Below the pieces are notes generated by a model. It did not search any database and was not told where the DNA came from. It was given only the letters and a program-made list of their open reading frames with translations. DNA of 64,000 nucleotides from Eupeodes corollae (Eukaryota; Arthropoda; Insecta; Diptera; Syrphidae): assembly GCF_945859685.1 (NCBI RefSeq), contig NC_079149.1, positions 82,141,073 through 82,205,072 on the forward strand, written 5' to 3'. A program made the translations under genes and the position numbers. Below, in pieces: positions 62,760 to 64,000 of the stretch (its first letter is position 1; each line of letters begins with the position of its first letter).

Positions 62760-63861
62760 ATTCTGATTGAGAAATTATAGGAGAAGAAAAGCGGACAATT
62801 TTTAGTCTTAAAAAAGCTCAGCGACAAACGTTGGTCTTGTCGAGCTGAAGCTACGAAAACCTTAGTCAACGGCTATTCGGAAATTGAAGAAGCTCTAACC
62901 AGCATCTCTTCCAATAAAAGACATCGTTAGGAATGAAGCAACGCACCTTCTACAGAAGATGAGTGGTCTCGAAACCGCTTTGTTTGCAATATTTTGGAGC
63001 GATTCAGCGCTACAAACTTAGATGTTGCAAGACCCGAAAATGATTATTGAATCGGCAATGCGTGAACTAAATGCATTGAAATCATTCGTGGAGCATCCAA
63101 AAAAATATACCATACTGATGAATATGTACAATCACGCACCCGCACCAGAACGAGAAATGTGAGGTTGAATCCGCTCGATTACGGCAAAGTACGAGACGCA
63201 AATCTGTCACTCAAGGAAAAATACAAAGTATCCGCTTTCATCCCAGTGATTGACCAGCTATCCGTTTCTCTTATTGAAAGATTGCATGCCTACGAAGCTG
63301 TACCTGAATCACATCGAGGATGCTGAAACGCACGCTGCAGCAGAGGCATACAAAAAGGAAAGGGGCTATGGAACAGATCAATCGCCGGAACTATTTTACT
63401 ACCAATCAAAATTTCAGAGCTACATTCCCAAACCTCAAAATCGCATTCAGAATGTATTTGGTTTTGATGAAAACAAATCGCACTGGAGGGCGCTCATTTT
63501 CAAAAATGAAAATTATAAAAAAAGGCTTCGAACCACGATGGGACAAAACCGTCTATCGGAGCATTCTCCCTTGAGCATTGAAAGCGATTTACTCCGGGAA
63601 CTGGATTTCAACGAAATCATCAATGATTTTTCGGAGAAAGAAGCCCGAAACCATACAATTTAATTTCAGATAATTCTTTTTTCCGTTTAAATTTATATGT
63701 ATTTGTTCAAAACTAAAGGAATCTCCTTGGTTTCACAGTAAATTATTTATTGAAAAACTCGAGTAAAAAAAATGGTTTACTTTATTTTGAAAATAATTTG
63801 GGGCGAAGGACCTCTGCACCTTTATTGCCACGAAGCCTCTGGAGCTCTAAATCCGGCCCTG
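62760..63861 (+). pseudogene. hAT-type (zf-MYM1-like) transposase C-terminal half
   Basis: Plus-strand pieces read KLSDKRWSCRAEATKTLVNG near 62810, IPVIDQLSVSLIERLHAYEAV near 63240, and then, after shifts, NLKIAFRMYLVLMKTNRTGG with SFSKMKIIKK (63430-63520). LRTTMGQNRLSEHSPLSIES and LLRELDFNEIINDF (63527-63640) follow. These form the C-terminal dimerisation region of hAT transposases of the type fused to zinc-finger MYM-like proteins. The right end at 63838-63861 is the complement of CAGGGCCGGATTTAGAGCTC, a hAT-like terminus. The 5' half and left end are not found. Confidence 0.75.
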
Positions 63862-64000
63862 CTGTATCCACCAAGAGTATCTTTTTACTGAAACAATTTG
63901 TACAGTAAAAACACAATTGATGTTCTCCTTGGAAGAGCTGGAAATAATATAACGAGACCGAAGTAAAATGTTTTAAATCAGAATCAACTTATACTCGTAT

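Overview
This window comes from a eukaryote, most likely a true fly (Diptera) with a large, transposon-rich genome. The reasons are a spliced gene of the insect dpr family, GT-AG introns, AT-rich non-coding DNA, and insect-type transposons (DD41D mariners, Tc1-like elements, Jockey- and RTE-type LINEs, Ty1/copia, a Mag-like Ty3/gypsy, a Helitron and a hAT). No species can be named from the sequence alone.

Two host genes are visible, both on the + strand and both encoding immunoglobulin-domain surface proteins. (1) The 3' end of an unidentified Ig-domain gene lies at 4254-4528 and 11601-11850, split by a 7 kb intron full of transposon debris. Its 5' exons are not in view. (2) A complete dpr-type gene, most like Drosophila dpr21 as I remember that protein, has seven coding exons between 35690 and 58906. 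They join in frame to 301 codons: signal peptide, two Ig domains and a hydrophobic C-terminal tail. Its introns hold a Ty1/copia remnant, a SINE, a Harbinger-like MITE, two LINE insertions, a nearly new Ty3/gypsy element and Tc1 elements.

Layout: 1-4250, non-coding DNA with a decayed mariner and a Tc1 element; 4254-11850, the Ig gene, its intron holding a LINE, a mariner piece, an internally inverted Tc1 and a Helitron; 11.9-35.6 kb, intergenic, almost entirely LINEs, SINEs, and a three-element nest (Tc1 containing an intact DD41D mariner and a MITE) at 12.9-15.3 kb; 35.69-58.91 kb, dpr gene; 58.9-64 kb, LINE, Tc1, SINE and hAT remnants.

The window reads as a layered insertion record. The youngest parts are the intact mariner (13329-14624), the gypsy element (51346-57917, two LTRs of 324 bp differing at one base) and a Tc1 element with long terminal repeats that jumped into one gypsy LTR afterwards (56162-57803). 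A tRNA-derived SINE family with five copies, three with clear target duplications, and an unnamed repeat with two inverted copies flanking dpr exons 1-3 are the items most likely to be undescribed. No bacterial-style operon, CRISPR array or functional RNA gene is present. All boundaries of decayed elements are approximate, and family names rest on motif recognition, not on a search.
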